64,000 bases of DNA from Rhizobium altiplani (GTDB taxonomy: Bacteria > Pseudomonadota > Alphaproteobacteria > Rhizobiales > Rhizobiaceae), in assembly GCF_001542405.1 (NCBI RefSeq), contig NZ_LNCD01000042.1, positions 141,181-205,180 on the forward strand, written 5' to 3'. Of this stretch, positions 19,101-29,793 are shown piece by piece. Position numbers and translations under genes: made by a program. The notes beneath the pieces were generated by a model that saw nothing but the letters and a program-made list of their open reading frames with translations, searched no databases and had not been told where the DNA came from. Position 1 is the first letter of the stretch, and each line of letters starts with the position of its first letter.

Positions 19101-20270
19101 TCAAGGCTGAAGATGCGTGAGTTCCTCACCAAGCTGTCGCAACGGCAGCACCTCGATTTCGTTGTTGAGAGGATAGGCCTCGGACCCTGGGTAAACAACG
19201 ATGCGGCGATCGGGCTTCAGTTCCAGGCAGGCGTTATGAAAGCCGCGTTCCACTTTCGGAGTGAGACTTCGCTTGATCTCGATTGCCCAACGGCGCCCGC
19301 CGGGCAGAGTGACAATGAGGTCGACCTCGGCGCCGGCAGCGGTACGATAGAAGTTCGCATGTGCGCCCACTGGTATAGCGGCATGAAGCGTTTCGATCAC
19401 GAATCCTTCCCAACTGGCGCCGGCGATCGGGTGCCCGAGAATATCCTCGAGCGTTGTCAATCCAAGGAGACTGTGGAGCAGCCCGGAGTCGCGAACGTAT
19501 ACACGCGGCGACTTTACCAGGCGTTTGCCCGCATTGTTGTGCCAGGGTTCGAGCCGACGCACCAGAAGCAGATCCACCATGAGATCGAGATAGGAAGCAA
19601 CGGTCTTTCCGTCGACGCCGAGTGCGCGGGCGAAGTCTGCCGCATTGAGAAGGCCGGATTGATGGTGCGCGAGCATTGTCCAGAATCGGCGTAGCGTTTC
19701 GGCAGCAATCCTTGGTCCAAGAAGCGGAATGTCCCGTTCCAGGTACGTTCGAATGAAATCAAGGCGCCACCGCTGGCTAACAGCATCTGTCCGGGCCAGA
19801 AGACTGTCAGGAAACCCACCCCGGTTCCACAGCGTGTTGAGCTCAGTCGCGTGGACCTCGAGGCCGTCAATTGGGGCAAGCTCCAAATATGCTATCCGTC
19901 CAGCCAGGCTCTCGCCGGACTGTTTCAGGAGATCGATCGAGGCCGAGCCGAGCAAAAGGAAACGCCCGCTGCGCAATCCCTTTCGCCGCCCCTTGTCGAT
20001 TAGTCCACGAAGAGCCTGGAAGAGGTCCGGAACACGGTGGACCTCGTCGAGAATAACCAGTTTATCCTCGTGACCGGAAAGGTAGAGCTCAGGCTCGGAG
20101 AGCTTGGCTCGATCGGCGTCCGACTCCAGATCGAGATAGATCGACGGCCGCTGTTCGCCTATTTCCAATGCGAGCGTTGTCTTTCCTACCTGTCGAGGTC
20201 CCAGCAAAGCGACGGCCGGATTGGAATCGATGAGCTCAATGAGTTCTAATGTTTTTCGCCTGGGGATCAT
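19101..20270 (-). CDS. AAA ATPase with C-terminal DUF4143 domain
   Basis: Standalone P-loop ATPase, 389 residues. The N-terminal AAA_14 domain has Walker A LGPRQVGKTTLA (residues ~23-34) and Walker B KLVILDEVHRVPD. The C-terminal DUF4143 region has the expected LFIRTYLERDIPLLG-like segment and a nuclease-like endpoint (NFYRTAAGAEVDLIVTLPGGRRWAIEIK) resembling the restriction-enzyme-like fold D...ExK. The family is widespread and patchily distributed, and its function is not firmly known. It is convergent with the preceding gene. The start ATG at 20270 has only a weak, very close AAGG. Confidence 0.88.
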   Translation of the reverse strand: MIPRRKTLELIELIDSNPAVALLGPRQVGKTTLALEIGEQRPSIYLDLESDADRAKLSEPELYLSGHEDKLVILDEVHRVPDLFQALRGLIDKGRRKGLRSGRFLLLGSASIDLLKQSGESLAGRIAYLELAPIDGLEVHATELNTLWNRGGFPDSLLARTDAVSQRWRLDFIRTYLERDIPLLGPRIAAETLRRFWTMLAHHQSGLLNAADFARALGVDGKTVASYLDLMVDLLLVRRLEPWHNNAGKRLVKSPRVYVRDSGLLHSLLGLTTLEDILGHPIAGASWEGFVIETLHAAIPVGAHANFYRTAAGAEVDLIVTLPGGRRWAIEIKRSLTPKVERGFHNACLELKPDRRIVVYPGSEAYPLNNEIEVLPLRQLGEELTHLQP

Positions 20271-20601
20271 CCTTGCAATTATGGAGTTCAGATCCAGAAA
20301 TGCAAGGTTAAATATCGAATGGGCAGGGAGACGTGCGATTCAGCGCCCTAGGCAAGCGACAGCACGTTAACGATCTCAAGTCGTGAAGTGGCGCCAGAGC
20401 GAGTCAAATCCGGGGGGCGCGCGTCCGCTGCGCCGGGTTGCAAGGTTGTAGCAGCTCGACCCCTGCTGCACCGACCGATGGCGTGATTGCTTCTCCGCCT
20501 CAGTGAGAGGACGCGATCTTCCAAATGTTCCGCTTTCAAGAACTATAGTGCTCTCTCGGCAGAGAATCCCGAAGTTCAGCTTTCCTAAAGAGTTGGGATT
20601 T
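20271..20601. other. Intergenic, no gene seen
   Basis: These 331 nt lie between the RND pump stop and the start of the AAA ATPase. No domain-bearing frame, tRNA cloverleaf or clear U-tract terminator was found. A GC-rich segment around 20390-20480 has partial dyads but nothing I can name. Confidence 0.4.
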
Positions 20602-23600
20602 TCAATCCGCGGCCGCCGCAGCCGGAGGTTTGCTGTCTGGGTCGACCCGATCGACACCAAAAAGCTTACGCTTGACCGCCTCCCTGACCGTTTGAACGTA
20701 TATATAGAGGAGTGGGATTATCAGGAGGCCGAGGACCGATCCGACCACCAGGCCGCCGAGAACCGTCGTGCCGATTGCCTGCCTGCTGCCTGCTCCCGCA
20801 CCTGTAGCCACGACCAGCGGCACCACGCCAAGCACCGATGCCATCGCAGTCATCAGCACCGGCCTGAAGCGCTGTGACGTGCCATCGGTCGCCGCTTCCA
20901 TGATGCTCAGCCCTTCCTCCCGGCGCTTCTTGGCGAACTCCACGATGAGAATCGCATTTTTGGCGGCCAGTCCGACCAGCAGCAGCAGGCCAATTTGGGC
21001 GTAGATGTTGAGGTCGATACCACCAATCAGAAGGCTGCCCAACGCTCCCAGAACGGCCACCGTCACGGACAGCATCACTGCAAGCGGGACGCTCCAACTT
21101 TCATATTGGGCAACGAGGAAGAGGTAGGTGAAAAGGATCCCTGCAATCAGGATGATTGTTGTTTGGTTACCGGCCTGCTTCTCCTGAAGCGCCATGCCCG
21201 TCCATTCGTATCCGAAGCCGGGTGGCAGCTTTTGCGCAGCGAGTGTCTCCATGGCGTCGAGCGCGGCGCCTGTACTCGTTCCCGCGGCAGCCTGTCCGTT
21301 GATCGCCGCGGACGGGAAAAGATTGTAGCGGCTGATGGAGTTGGGTCCGTAGACGGTAGAAATGGAAAGCAGTCCCTGTAGCGGAATAAGGCTCCCCGAC
21401 TGGCTTCGCACTCTCAGCCGTTGAATGTCCTCGATGCGGGTTCGAAAACTTGGTTCGTCCTGAAGGCGAACCTGGTATACGCGCGAAAAAATGTTGAAGT
21501 CGTCAACATATGACGATCCCAGGTGGGCTTGCAGCGTGTTGAAGATCGTGGCGGGCGAAACCCCGTAAAGCTCCGTGCGCTTCCTGTCGATATCGAGATA
21601 GACCTCGGGAACGTCGGCGGAAAAAGTACTGAAGACACTGGTCAATGTCTTCGTCTGGTTTGCTGCGATAATCAGGCCCCTCATGACTTCAGCGAGCTCC
21701 GCCTGGCTTTGTCCGGCCCGCGCCCGAAGTCGGAAGTCAAAACCCCCCGTCGTCCCGAGACCGGGAATTGCAGGCGGATTAAACGGCACGACCGAGGCGG
21801 TCGAAATCGCGGCAAACTCCGCGCGCAATCGGTCCATGAGAGCAAAGACGCTTTGATCGGCTCCCCGTTCATTCCAGGGCTTCAGCGCGGAAATGATCAT
21901 TCCGGAATTGGAGCCGCCGCCACCAACCATGCTTGCGCCGGCAATTCCGATCGTATTTGCAACGCCCGGCGTGCGTTGAAGCACGGAACTGACGGCCGCA
22001 ATTGTCTGCTGCGTGCGTTCGAGCGAAGCGGCGTTCGGCAATTGCACATTCATGAAGAGATAGCCCTGGTCTTCCGAAGGAACAAAGCCGGTCGGAAGGA
22101 TGCGATAGAAACCGTATGTACCGCCCACGATGACAGCAAAAACCAGCGCGCTGAGGGCAAGCTTGCGGGCAAAGAGATCGAGCAACCGCAGATAAAACCG
22201 CCGTGAAGCATCCAGTCCCTGGTTCACCTTGACAAAAAACCGCGAGCGGCTCTCGGGGGTGGGGCGGAGCATCAGAACGCAAATTGCCGGACTGAACGTC
22301 AGCGCGTTGATTGTCGAGAAAGTGATTGTGACCAGGATGGTGACCGCAAATTGCCGATAGAGCTCACCGGTTATTCCGGCGAGAAAGGCGACTGGCACGA
22401 AGAGGGCGGCCAGCACCAGTGTGGTGGCGACAATCGGGCCGGTGACCTGGTCCATTGTGCGCAGTGTCGCCTCGCGGACGTCGACGCCGGTTTCGCTCAT
22501 GATGCGCTGGACGTTTTCCACGACGATAATCGCGTCGTCGACGACCAGAGTGACGGCAAGTATCATGGCGAACAGCGTGATTGTATTCGCTGAATACCCC
22601 AGCACGTAAAGCACGGCAAAGCCGCCTATCAGCGAAACGGGAATCGTCAACGTGGGAATGATCGTTGCACGCCAGTCCTGCAGAAAAAGGAAGACGACCG
22701 CCACGACAAGCACAAAGGTGATTGCCAGCGTAATGAAAATTTCCTCGATGGTTTGGCGAACGAAAGTGGTCGTGTCGAAAACGACCGTATATGCGACGTC
22801 GTCAGGAAACTGCTTCGACAATGTTTGCAGTTCCGCAAGGACCGCGGCTGACACGGCGAGCGCATTTGCATCTGGAGATTGATAAACGACAACCGTGGCA
22901 CTCGGTTGCCCGTTCAGGGTTGAGGCCGTGTCGTATGATTGCGCTCCGAGTTCCACCCGGGCGACGTCGCGAAGACGGACGATCGCTCCGTCTCTGTTGG
23001 TGCGGACGATTATGTTGCCGAACTCTGTTGCATCCGCAAGCCGTCCCTGGGCCTGAACCGTCAATTGCAATTGCTGGCCCGTCGGCGATGGAGGAGATCC
23101 TAGCTGGCCGGCGGATGCCTGCGCGTTCTGGCCCTGGATGGCGGCGGTCAAGTCGGATGCCGTCACCCCAAGCGCCTGCATCCGATCGGGGTTCATCCAT
23201 ACGCGCATGCTGTAGACGGGACCAAATACGCTGGCTTCCCCGACGCCCGGCAGGCGTGCGATCGCATCTCGGATATTGATCGTCGCGTAGTTGCTGATGA
23301 AGACGTCGTCCTTGGTCCCCTTTGGGGAATAGACCGCAAAACCGAGAAGCATGCTCGAGGAACGACTTCTTACCGAGACGCCTGTTTGGGAGACCGCAGC
23401 AGGAAGGCGTGGTGTCGCCATTGCGACGCGATTTTGTACGTTGACTTGGGCAATCGCCGGGTCTGTCCCTGCCGCAAATGTGACCGTCAGACTATAGCTG
23501 CCGTTGTTGGTGCTCGAAGACGACATGTAGAGCATGTCCTCGACACCATTCACCTGATCTTCGATCAGTGCTCCCACACTGTCAGTCATGACACTGGCAC

Positions 23601-23763
23601 TCGCGCCCGGATAACTTGCCGTCACCTGGACTTCGGGCGGGGTGATCTGCGGAAACTGCGCGACGGGTATCTGAAGGAGGGAGACGAGTCCTGCGATGAT
23701 CATGACGATCGCAATAACCATCGCGAACCTTGGCCGGGCAATGAACGGCGCGGATATATTCAT
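20602..23763 (-). CDS. RND multidrug efflux transporter, HAE1 family
   Basis: Inner-membrane proton-driven efflux pump of the AcrB/MexB type, 1053 residues, full length. It opens [26 protein letters not shown] and contains the porter loops and the helix-4 proton-relay aspartates in [17 protein letters not shown], with a second-half helix [21 protein letters not shown] matching the Lys/Thr relay helix. The ATG overlaps the adaptor stop by 4 nt. It exports hydrophobic or amphiphilic compounds through an outer-membrane TolC-type channel, which is not encoded here. Drug profile unknown. Confidence 0.95.
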   Translation of the reverse strand: MNISAPFIARPRFAMVIAIVMIIAGLVSLLQIPVAQFPQITPPEVQVTASYPGASASVMTDSVGALIEDQVNGVEDMLYMSSSSTNNGSYSLTVTFAAGTDPAIAQVNVQNRVAMATPRLPAAVSQTGVSVRSRSSSMLLGFAVYSPKGTKDDVFISNYATINIRDAIARLPGVGEASVFGPVYSMRVWMNPDRMQALGVTASDLTAAIQGQNAQASAGQLGSPPSPTGQQLQLTVQAQGRLADATEFGNIIVRTNRDGAIVRLRDVARVELGAQSYDTASTLNGQPSATVVVYQSPDANALAVSAAVLAELQTLSKQFPDDVAYTVVFDTTTFVRQTIEEIFITLAITFVLVVAVVFLFLQDWRATIIPTLTIPVSLIGGFAVLYVLGYSANTITLFAMILAVTLVVDDAIIVVENVQRIMSETGVDVREATLRTMDQVTGPIVATTLVLAALFVPVAFLAGITGELYRQFAVTILVTITFSTINALTFSPAICVLMLRPTPESRSRFFVKVNQGLDASRRFYLRLLDLFARKLALSALVFAVIVGGTYGFYRILPTGFVPSEDQGYLFMNVQLPNAASLERTQQTIAAVSSVLQRTPGVANTIGIAGASMVGGGGSNSGMIISALKPWNERGADQSVFALMDRLRAEFAAISTASVVPFNPPAIPGLGTTGGFDFRLRARAGQSQAELAEVMRGLIIAANQTKTLTSVFSTFSADVPEVYLDIDRKRTELYGVSPATIFNTLQAHLGSSYVDDFNIFSRVYQVRLQDEPSFRTRIEDIQRLRVRSQSGSLIPLQGLLSISTVYGPNSISRYNLFPSAAINGQAAAGTSTGAALDAMETLAAQKLPPGFGYEWTGMALQEKQAGNQTTIILIAGILFTYLFLVAQYESWSVPLAVMLSVTVAVLGALGSLLIGGIDLNIYAQIGLLLLVGLAAKNAILIVEFAKKRREEGLSIMEAATDGTSQRFRPVLMTAMASVLGVVPLVVATGAGAGSRQAIGTTVLGGLVVGSVLGLLIIPLLYIYVQTVREAVKRKLFGVDRVDPDSKPPAAAAAD

Positions 23764-24932
23764 TGCGGCGTACCGGATGGTGATAGGACGGGAGTGGCAG
23801 AGGTCACGTTGTTGTCACCAGGAGATATCTGAGTGACGGTCACAGCCAAGCCCTCGGAGACATTCTGCAGGCCTTCGACGATCAGCTTCTCGCCGCCTTT
23901 CAAGCCGTCGTCCACCTCCCAGTTTGCACCCACTTGTTGGGAGACCTTTATGCGTCGAAGCGTGACCTCGTTCTTTTCATCGACGAGCAGGACAAACTTG
24001 CCCTCGCGATCCTGCTGGACTGCTCCGAGCGGCACAACCGGGCGCAGCGTCTTTTCCCTTTCCGAAATTATCACCGTTACGAACTGGCCCGGGGTGAGCA
24101 GGAGCTCCGGATTGGGAAACAGCGCTCGAATTGCCAGCGTTCCCGTTGATTCGTCGATCTCGTTTCCGAAAAACTCGATCTTGCCGGGTTCCTTGTACTG
24201 CTGACCGTTGGATAGTCGCAGGGTAGGCTCATACCGCTTTGCAAGATCGTCCTTGCTGGCACCTCCGGCAGCCGCACGCAGTTCAAGGATCGATCGGTCG
24301 CTGACAGAGAATACAACCCGGATCGGATCCAGCTCGACAATGCGAGCCAGTGTCACCGAACTGCCGCTGACGAAGCTGCCGACCGACAACTCGGCCGCCC
24401 CTATGCGCCCCTTGATCGGTGCGGTTATCCGGGTGTAGCTGAGATTAAGTTCGGCTTGGCCCACGCGCGCCTGCGCCGACATCACGGAAGCCTGAGAGGT
24501 TTCGACCGCGGCCTGGCTTTCTTCCAGTGTTGCACGCGATACGGTCTGTGTGGTCAGTGACTGATTTCTGGCAAGTCGACGCTGGGCGTCAGCGAGCGTC
24601 GCCTGCGCACTCGCAAGGGCAGCCTTGGCATCTGACAGGGATATTTCCAGGGATCGAGGATCGATAAGGAAAAGGTCCTGATCCTTTTGGACGACCTGGC
24701 CTTCGTCGAAAAGGCGTTTGTCCAGGAACCCTTCGATCCGCGATCGAATATCGACGGCATTAACCGCTTCCACGCGCGCGACGAATTCGTGCTTGGGCGA
24801 AACATCTTCCACCGGAACGCTGATAACGCCAACCGATGGGGCAGTCTGCGCCACTGCAGCTTGAGGCGCGGCCATCCAGGCTGCAAGCACGATCAACAGG
24901 CAGGCTGGCGGAACACGACATGACAGTTTCAT
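23760..24932 (-). CDS. RND periplasmic adaptor (membrane fusion protein)
   Basis: AcrA/MexA-type adaptor, 390 residues, joining the RND pump to an outer-membrane channel. It has a signal peptide ([29 protein letters not shown]), a lipoyl/barrel-sandwich domain ([28 protein letters not shown]), an alpha-hairpin coiled coil (residues ~95-170, [20 protein letters not shown]) and a beta-barrel ([18 protein letters not shown]). No lipobox cysteine stands at the cleavage site. It is the first gene of the pair; no TetR or LysR repressor is adjacent, which is unusual for this pump class. Confidence 0.93.
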   Translation of the reverse strand: MKLSCRVPPACLLIVLAAWMAAPQAAVAQTAPSVGVISVPVEDVSPKHEFVARVEAVNAVDIRSRIEGFLDKRLFDEGQVVQKDQDLFLIDPRSLEISLSDAKAALASAQATLADAQRRLARNQSLTTQTVSRATLEESQAAVETSQASVMSAQARVGQAELNLSYTRITAPIKGRIGAAELSVGSFVSGSSVTLARIVELDPIRVVFSVSDRSILELRAAAGGASKDDLAKRYEPTLRLSNGQQYKEPGKIEFFGNEIDESTGTLAIRALFPNPELLLTPGQFVTVIISEREKTLRPVVPLGAVQQDREGKFVLLVDEKNEVTLRRIKVSQQVGANWEVDDGLKGGEKLIVEGLQNVSEGLAVTVTQISPGDNNVTSATPVLSPSGTPQ

Positions 24933-26033
24933 CGACCAGTCTCCAGCAGAACCGAGATGGCTTCTTCAACTCCAGGCACTTAAAAGTAGGTATCAGATCG
25001 ACCGCAATTCACAAATGCTACCGTTAGTCGCTGAAATCGGCAAGCCCCGGGGGCATCCAGGCGTGGAACGTTGATGACGAGCTGACGACGATGTCGTCGA
25101 CAACAAGCCCTTCACGCATCCCGACTGGACCGATAAGCGGCCATGGGCCAAGGGCGACGGCAGTTTCGGCAATCCAACGGCATCCAGCAGCAGAGAAGGG
25201 TGCGGATCAGCGCACAGGACAGGATGATCGCGAACAGGAGATGACAAGCCCCGGCATGCGGGCTCCGGCACGCGGGCTCCTGCACGCAGGCAGAGAGCCG
25301 TGCGAGGTTTCCTTCATTGAACCAGAGCAGAAAGTGCTGCGATCCGGCTTTGCCGGCGGCATCGGCAAGCCTCCATCGGGCCGGTCCCTGTCTCGAATGC
25401 GTGGGAAGGACGGTGAAGAGCCTGGCCTGGGAGACAGCAGACCCTTCACCAAAGGCGTGGCCCGGAGGAAGGGCTCCGTGCGTGGCCATGGCTCAAACCT
25501 CTCAATCGCAAAAAGGTTCCGTCGGACGTGAAAAATTGTCAGCAGTCGACTGCACTCCCCGCCATAAAAGGGTTTCTTCAGCAGCCCGCTCCCCCGCGAT
25601 TTCAGCCTTGACCTGCACCATTAGCCTTCGGCTCATGTTGATCTGGTCGTCCCCGCTGTTCGGTTCCACAAGTAGGGCTGCCTGGCGCGGCATCGCTGGA
25701 GTATCGTGTGGGGAAAAGCACCCACATGGTTGACGCTACTCACCGTTGCGGTCGATCAAATGACGTCATTAAAGGTTTGCCGAAACCAGCAACTTTCAAT
25801 ATCGCCTACATGTTTATGCAGCATAAAACTGTATTTATCGGCCGTGCTTTCGATAAATCGCGCAACAAAAGATGTCTTTTTATCCCTTGACTTAGTAATT
25901 TAAATTCCAAACTATAAGCACGGTTCCAGCTTACTTCACTGATGTCCGGAGGCGATGTCGTATTACATCGGGACACATGCAGTAACTCCGAACTAAGCCT
26001 GGGAGGAAGTTTCGTCTTAATCGAGGAACTTTC
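24933..26033. other. 1.1-kb region without a confident gene; possible decayed frame on the minus strand
   Basis: No recognised domain occurs on either strand. On the minus strand, a frame ending at TAA 25024-25026 reads plausibly over its last ~57 codons (through GMREGLVVDDIVVSSSSTFHAW), but upstream it hits a stop near 25207. A hydrophobic stretch (CHLLFAIILSCALIR) sits in another frame at about 25201-25260, as if a small gene had been frameshifted. The last ~300 nt (25730-26033) are AT-rich and probably hold the promoter of the LuxR-type gene. Confidence 0.3.
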
Positions 26034-26732
26034 ATGGCACCGATTAAGAGCCGGGTTTCGGCTATTTGCGCATCTCCGGGACTGCCCGACGTCATAGGTT
26101 CAAGTTTGTTAGGAGATTCCTCGATGTGTTTCGTTGACACGAAACGCAAGGAGGAATCATTGGTCGATTTCATCGGTCGAACCCTCCCCACTGTTGTCAT
26201 CTGCGAAGTGGCAAATGACGCTGACCTTGCAGTCGGCAGGGCCGTGCGTCGGCTGTCAAATGCCGAGCGGGATAGCTCGTTCAAGGTCATCTACGCGGTG
26301 GATCCCCTGATCGCGCGCCGGATCGACGAAATCTACGTCGATGGCATGCTGAACATCGTCTTCACCACCGACGACGATCAGCAGATCTATAAGGCGATAT
26401 CGCTTGTTGCGCAGGGTGGCCACTACATCAGCGCGGCTGTCTTCAACAGCTTGTCGGCGCTCGATATTCGCAGTTTTCATTCCCTGATCAATAGCGCACC
26501 CGAGAGGATCGAGCGTCTTTCCGAGGGCAATCTCAGCGCCAGAGAGGAAATCGTGCTGAAGCTTTTTGCATACGGATTCAGCACGAAGGAAATTGCCGCC
26601 GAAATCCATGTGAGCACCAAAACAGTCGAGACATACAAGGCACGCGGAGCCGACAAGCTCAGCCTTTCCAGCCGGGCATCCATAGTAAAATATGGCGCAT
26701 CGAGAGGCTGGTTCGACATATACAATACTTAA
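26034..26732 (+). CDS. LuxR/NarL-type regulator with degenerate receiver-like domain
   Basis: DNA-binding regulator, 232 residues from the ATG at 26034 (GAGGA 11 nt upstream). The C-terminal ~65 residues form a LuxR-type helix-turn-helix (NLSAREEIVLKLFAYGFSTKEIAAEIHVSTKTVETYKARGADKL). The N-terminal part resembles a response-regulator fold (TVVICEVANDADLAVGRAVRR, VDGMLNIVFTTDDDQQIYKAI), but I cannot place a normal phospho-acceptor pocket, so it may be phosphorylation-independent. It lies 247 nt upstream of the alginate-like operon on the same strand and is the obvious candidate regulator of it; that link is inference. Confidence 0.85.
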   Translation: MAPIKSRVSAICASPGLPDVIGSSLLGDSSMCFVDTKRKEESLVDFIGRTLPTVVICEVANDADLAVGRAVRRLSNAERDSSFKVIYAVDPLIARRIDEIYVDGMLNIVFTTDDDQQIYKAISLVAQGGHYISAAVFNSLSALDIRSFHSLINSAPERIERLSEGNLSAREEIVLKLFAYGFSTKEIAAEIHVSTKTVETYKARGADKLSLSSRASIVKYGASRGWFDIYNT

Positions 26733-26979
26733 ATCGCGCGCGTAATTAGAACGTACTATAGATTCTTCCGTCTATTCTACGGATCAATACAATTGTGCCT
26801 AAATATAAAATCGCCTTTTCGCATTTTCCCTACATTTATTCTGTTTTTCCCGACTTCATTTCTTCTGTCGCGGGCATAACATTCTCCTGCGCCTGACGAG
26901 ACTCGAGACTTGCCTAAAAAGCAGACGCTGCCGGATTCCGCAGCGAGAGTTTCTAGTAATCGTAAAACGGGGACATGAC
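26733..26979 (+). promoter_or_regulatory. AT-rich upstream region of the alginate-like operon
   Basis: These 247 nt are clearly more AT-rich than their surroundings, especially 26730-26870, and contain no gene. The region very probably holds the operon promoter, possibly with sites for the preceding LuxR-type protein. No consensus -35/-10 pair stands out enough to name. GGGGAC precedes the algD ATG. Confidence 0.5.
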
Positions 26980-28299
26980 ATGTCGAGAATAAGCATTATT
27001 GGCATCGGATATGTCGGTGCCGTTTCGGCTGCCTGTCTCGCGGAGGACGGTCACACTGTTGTCGCGGTTGACACCGATCCCTCGAAAGTGGCCAAACTCA
27101 ATGCGGGTGAGCCGCCAATTGTCGAAGCTGGACTGGCGACGCTGCTGGCCCGAAACGTTAACCGTGGACGGCTCTCGGCCACGACCGATGTTTGCGCGGC
27201 AGTGGCCAATACTGACATAACTTTCATCTGTGTGGGCACACCCAGCGCCGCCGAGGGCTCCGTTGAGCTCAACTATGTCAAGCAGGCGTGCAGCGATGTT
27301 GCCGGTGCCTTGCGCACAAAGAACTCATTCCACTCCGTTGTCCTGCGGTCCACGATTGTCCCAGGGACAATGGAAGAGACCTGCATACCGATCCTCGAGA
27401 TGGTTTCGGGCCTGACGGCAGGAAGGGATTTCGGGGTTGGCTATTATCCTGAATTCCTCCGTGAAGGTACTGCCATAGATGACAACTACAATCCGGGCCT
27501 TATCGTTTTTGCCGCCCTCGACTCCAGGACTGAAAACGTCCTGCGCGACCTGAACGCTAGGCTTTCCTGTGCATGCAGCGTCGTGCCGCTGTCGACCGCG
27601 GAAATGATCAAATATACGAGCAATTCGTGGCGCGCGGCCAAGATCACTTTCGCAAACGAAATCGGCAATATCGCCAAGAGCTGTGGGATCGACGGCCAGT
27701 TGGTCATGAAGGTTCTCTGCTCCGACGACAAGGTGAGCATGTCGCCCTATTTCATGCGACCGGGGTTTGCTTTTGGCGGTTCCTGCCTGCCAAAGGATGT
27801 GCGCGCGCTGCGTCATGTCGCGCATAAAGGCGGTGTTGCGACGCCAATGCTGGATTCGGTCCTTGAGGCAAACACTCGCCAAATCGAAAGAGCCGAGAAT
27901 CTCGTCCACAACAGCGGTGGCAGATCCGTCGGAATGGTCGGAATAAGCTTCAAGGCAGGGACGGACGATCTGCGGGAGAGCCCGCTTGCCGAGCTCGCAT
28001 CACGACTGATTTCCAAGGGCTTCGGCCTAAAGGTCTACGACCCGAGCGTCCGTGTTGCCTATCAGAGCGAGCTTGGTGGATCCGGGCGCGGCGACGGCAA
28101 GGTTCCCGACCTTAAGGAACGACTGGTTGCCAGGATCGAAGAACTGATCGACGAAGCCGACGTCCTTTTGGTCGGCAATCGCTATGAAGAGACGATCGAG
28201 CCATTGGCAAGAGCTGCTGTGGCCAAAAGTCTTGTCGACCTCACGCGCCTCAGGCCGGATTTGCGCTCTGGCGGCTTCTACGAGGGTATTTGCTGGTAG
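26980..28299 (+). CDS. algD: GDP-mannose 6-dehydrogenase, AlgD-like
   Basis: Oxidises GDP-mannose to GDP-mannuronate, the committed precursor of alginate. It has 439 residues; Pseudomonas AlgD has 436. The NAD motif GIGYVGAVSAACLAEDGH is at the N-terminus, the catalytic cysteine is Cys269 in MRPGFAFGGSCLPKDVRAL, and SFKAGTDDLRESPLAELA is at the start of the C-terminal domain. The protein ends in EGICW, the same pentapeptide that ends Pseudomonas AlgD, which argues for AlgD rather than a generic UDP-glucose dehydrogenase. First gene of a 12-gene operon in which all spacings are 13 nt or less, or overlaps. Confidence 0.93.
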   Translation: MSRISIIGIGYVGAVSAACLAEDGHTVVAVDTDPSKVAKLNAGEPPIVEAGLATLLARNVNRGRLSATTDVCAAVANTDITFICVGTPSAAEGSVELNYVKQACSDVAGALRTKNSFHSVVLRSTIVPGTMEETCIPILEMVSGLTAGRDFGVGYYPEFLREGTAIDDNYNPGLIVFAALDSRTENVLRDLNARLSCACSVVPLSTAEMIKYTSNSWRAAKITFANEIGNIAKSCGIDGQLVMKVLCSDDKVSMSPYFMRPGFAFGGSCLPKDVRALRHVAHKGGVATPMLDSVLEANTRQIERAENLVHNSGGRSVGMVGISFKAGTDDLRESPLAELASRLISKGFGLKVYDPSVRVAYQSELGGSGRGDGKVPDLKERLVARIEELIDEADVLLVGNRYEETIEPLARAAVAKSLVDLTRLRPDLRSGGFYEGICW

Positions 28300-28310
28300 G
28301 AGAGACCCGT

Positions 28311-29780
28311 ATGCCTGTGCTTGGTCACATCCTCTACATGCTAGTGTTCGTGAGTATCGCGATTGCCGTACCGACCCACCGGCTCGCGGAGAATGCCGGC
28401 CTGGCGCTGACAATCGGCACACTGGGTATCTGGCGCTATGGCTGGGGTGCTGTGAATTTCGCAAGGGCGAAGCTCTTCATTCACTTCGCGCATCCGGCCC
28501 GACGAGCAGCTGCAGTCAAGGAATACGAGGCAAGAAACCGACCGGCTCACGCCTTCTTTGTCGTCACGACCTACAAGGTTGATGTCGCGGTGACAGTGCG
28601 TGTCTACCGTGCGATTTTTCGGGCTGCAGCCGCATCCCGGGGCGGCGCCACTGTCGTTGCCTCTGTCGTGGACGTCGCTGACGAGCGTTTGGTTCGGCGA
28701 ATCTTTTCGTTGATGCCACAAAACGCGAGAGGCGTTCATCTGATCGTTGATCGGATACCGGCGACCGGCAAGCGCGATGCCTTAGCTGCTTCCTTGCGTA
28801 TCCTTTCGAGGCAATGCCCCACATACGATGACATTGTGGTCTTCGTCGACGGTGACAGCTGCCCACCGGAAGATGTTGTGGAGGCATGCGCGCCCTTCTT
28901 CGTTGATCACCGCCTGGGCGCTGTTACGACCGACGAAGATTGTGAAATCAGCGATTCAAGGCTCTTTCGCGACTGGTTCAATCTGCGCTTCACGCAGCGC
29001 CATATGATGATGTCTTCGATGGGGCTATCAAGGCGCGTTCTGACCCTGACCGGACGCCTGTCGATATTCCGTGCGTCTCTCGCCTGCAATGCCGATTTTA
29101 TCGAGAGCATTCAGTTCGATTCGCTTGAGCACTGGCGTCTTGGCAAGGTTCCCTTTGTCACGGGTGACGACAAGTCGACGTGGTTCTGGCTGTTGAAGAA
29201 CGGCTATGAAATGGCCTACCTGCCCGACGTTCGCTCTGTTTCGATGGAAAGCCAGCCGAAGCCGGGGTTTGTGGGTTCCGCTGTGGCATTGATGCTGCGC
29301 TGGTTTGGCAACATGCTGCGAACCAATGGCCGAGCATTGGCTCTTGGGCCAAGACGCATCGGCTTGTTCACCTGGTGGTCGCTTCTGGACCAGCGCATCT
29401 CCATGTGGACGACCCTCTTCGGCCCGGTAGCGGTGCTCATGTCGACACTCTTCGTCAGTCCGCTCGTCCTGCCGATCTATGTCGCGTGGGTCATGTTCAC
29501 GCGGTACATAAACTGCTGCCTGCTGGCGACATTCCGACCGTCCTTCCCGATATCCTATCCGTTTCTTCTCTATTTCAGCCAGATCTGTGGGGCGCTCGTC
29601 AAAAGCTTCGTGTTTTTTCGTCTCGATCGACAGAGATGGACACGTCAAACGGCCGAAGCCTCACACCGCATTCCATCCGCCTCCGAGCGCCTTCGCGGGC
29701 TCTCGTCGACCTACGTGCACATCCTCGCAAGCGGGTGGCTGTTGTTCGCTGCCTTTATGATTTCAAGCGCCAAGATCTGA
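28311..29780 (+). CDS. alg8: Alg8-like mannuronan synthase (GT2 glycosyltransferase)
   Basis: Inner-membrane polymerase that would build polymannuronate from GDP-mannuronate. It has 489 residues from the ATG at 28311, preceded by AGGAG; Pseudomonas Alg8 has 494. Two N-terminal membrane helices are followed by a cytoplasmic GT-A domain with DGDS (Asp180, Asp182), TDEDCEI and the acceptor-site aspartates in GDDKSTWFW (Asp286, Asp287), then C-terminal helices. The segment FNLRFTQRHMMMSSMGLSRRVL is typical of Alg8. It lies between AlgD and Alg44 as in Pseudomonas. Confidence 0.92.
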   Translation: MPVLGHILYMLVFVSIAIAVPTHRLAENAGLALTIGTLGIWRYGWGAVNFARAKLFIHFAHPARRAAAVKEYEARNRPAHAFFVVTTYKVDVAVTVRVYRAIFRAAAASRGGATVVASVVDVADERLVRRIFSLMPQNARGVHLIVDRIPATGKRDALAASLRILSRQCPTYDDIVVFVDGDSCPPEDVVEACAPFFVDHRLGAVTTDEDCEISDSRLFRDWFNLRFTQRHMMMSSMGLSRRVLTLTGRLSIFRASLACNADFIESIQFDSLEHWRLGKVPFVTGDDKSTWFWLLKNGYEMAYLPDVRSVSMESQPKPGFVGSAVALMLRWFGNMLRTNGRALALGPRRIGLFTWWSLLDQRISMWTTLFGPVAVLMSTLFVSPLVLPIYVAWVMFTRYINCCLLATFRPSFPISYPFLLYFSQICGALVKSFVFFRLDRQRWTRQTAEASHRIPSASERLRGLSSTYVHILASGWLLFAAFMISSAKI

Positions 29781-29793
29781 TTTGGAGTTTCTC

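Noticed and set aside
20390..20480. tRNA-like 3' end on the minus strand (GGATTTGACTCGCTCTGGCGCCAC)
   Set aside because: It superficially resembles a T-loop and acceptor end, but no anticodon or D arm could be folded upstream.
25320..25480. Possible cobalamin riboswitch (GGGAAGGAC and GGGAGACAGCAGACCC segments on the plus strand)
   Set aside because: Some words resemble the B12-box surroundings, but the core conserved segments (GCCACTG and the CAACTGT region) are absent and no cobalamin gene follows.
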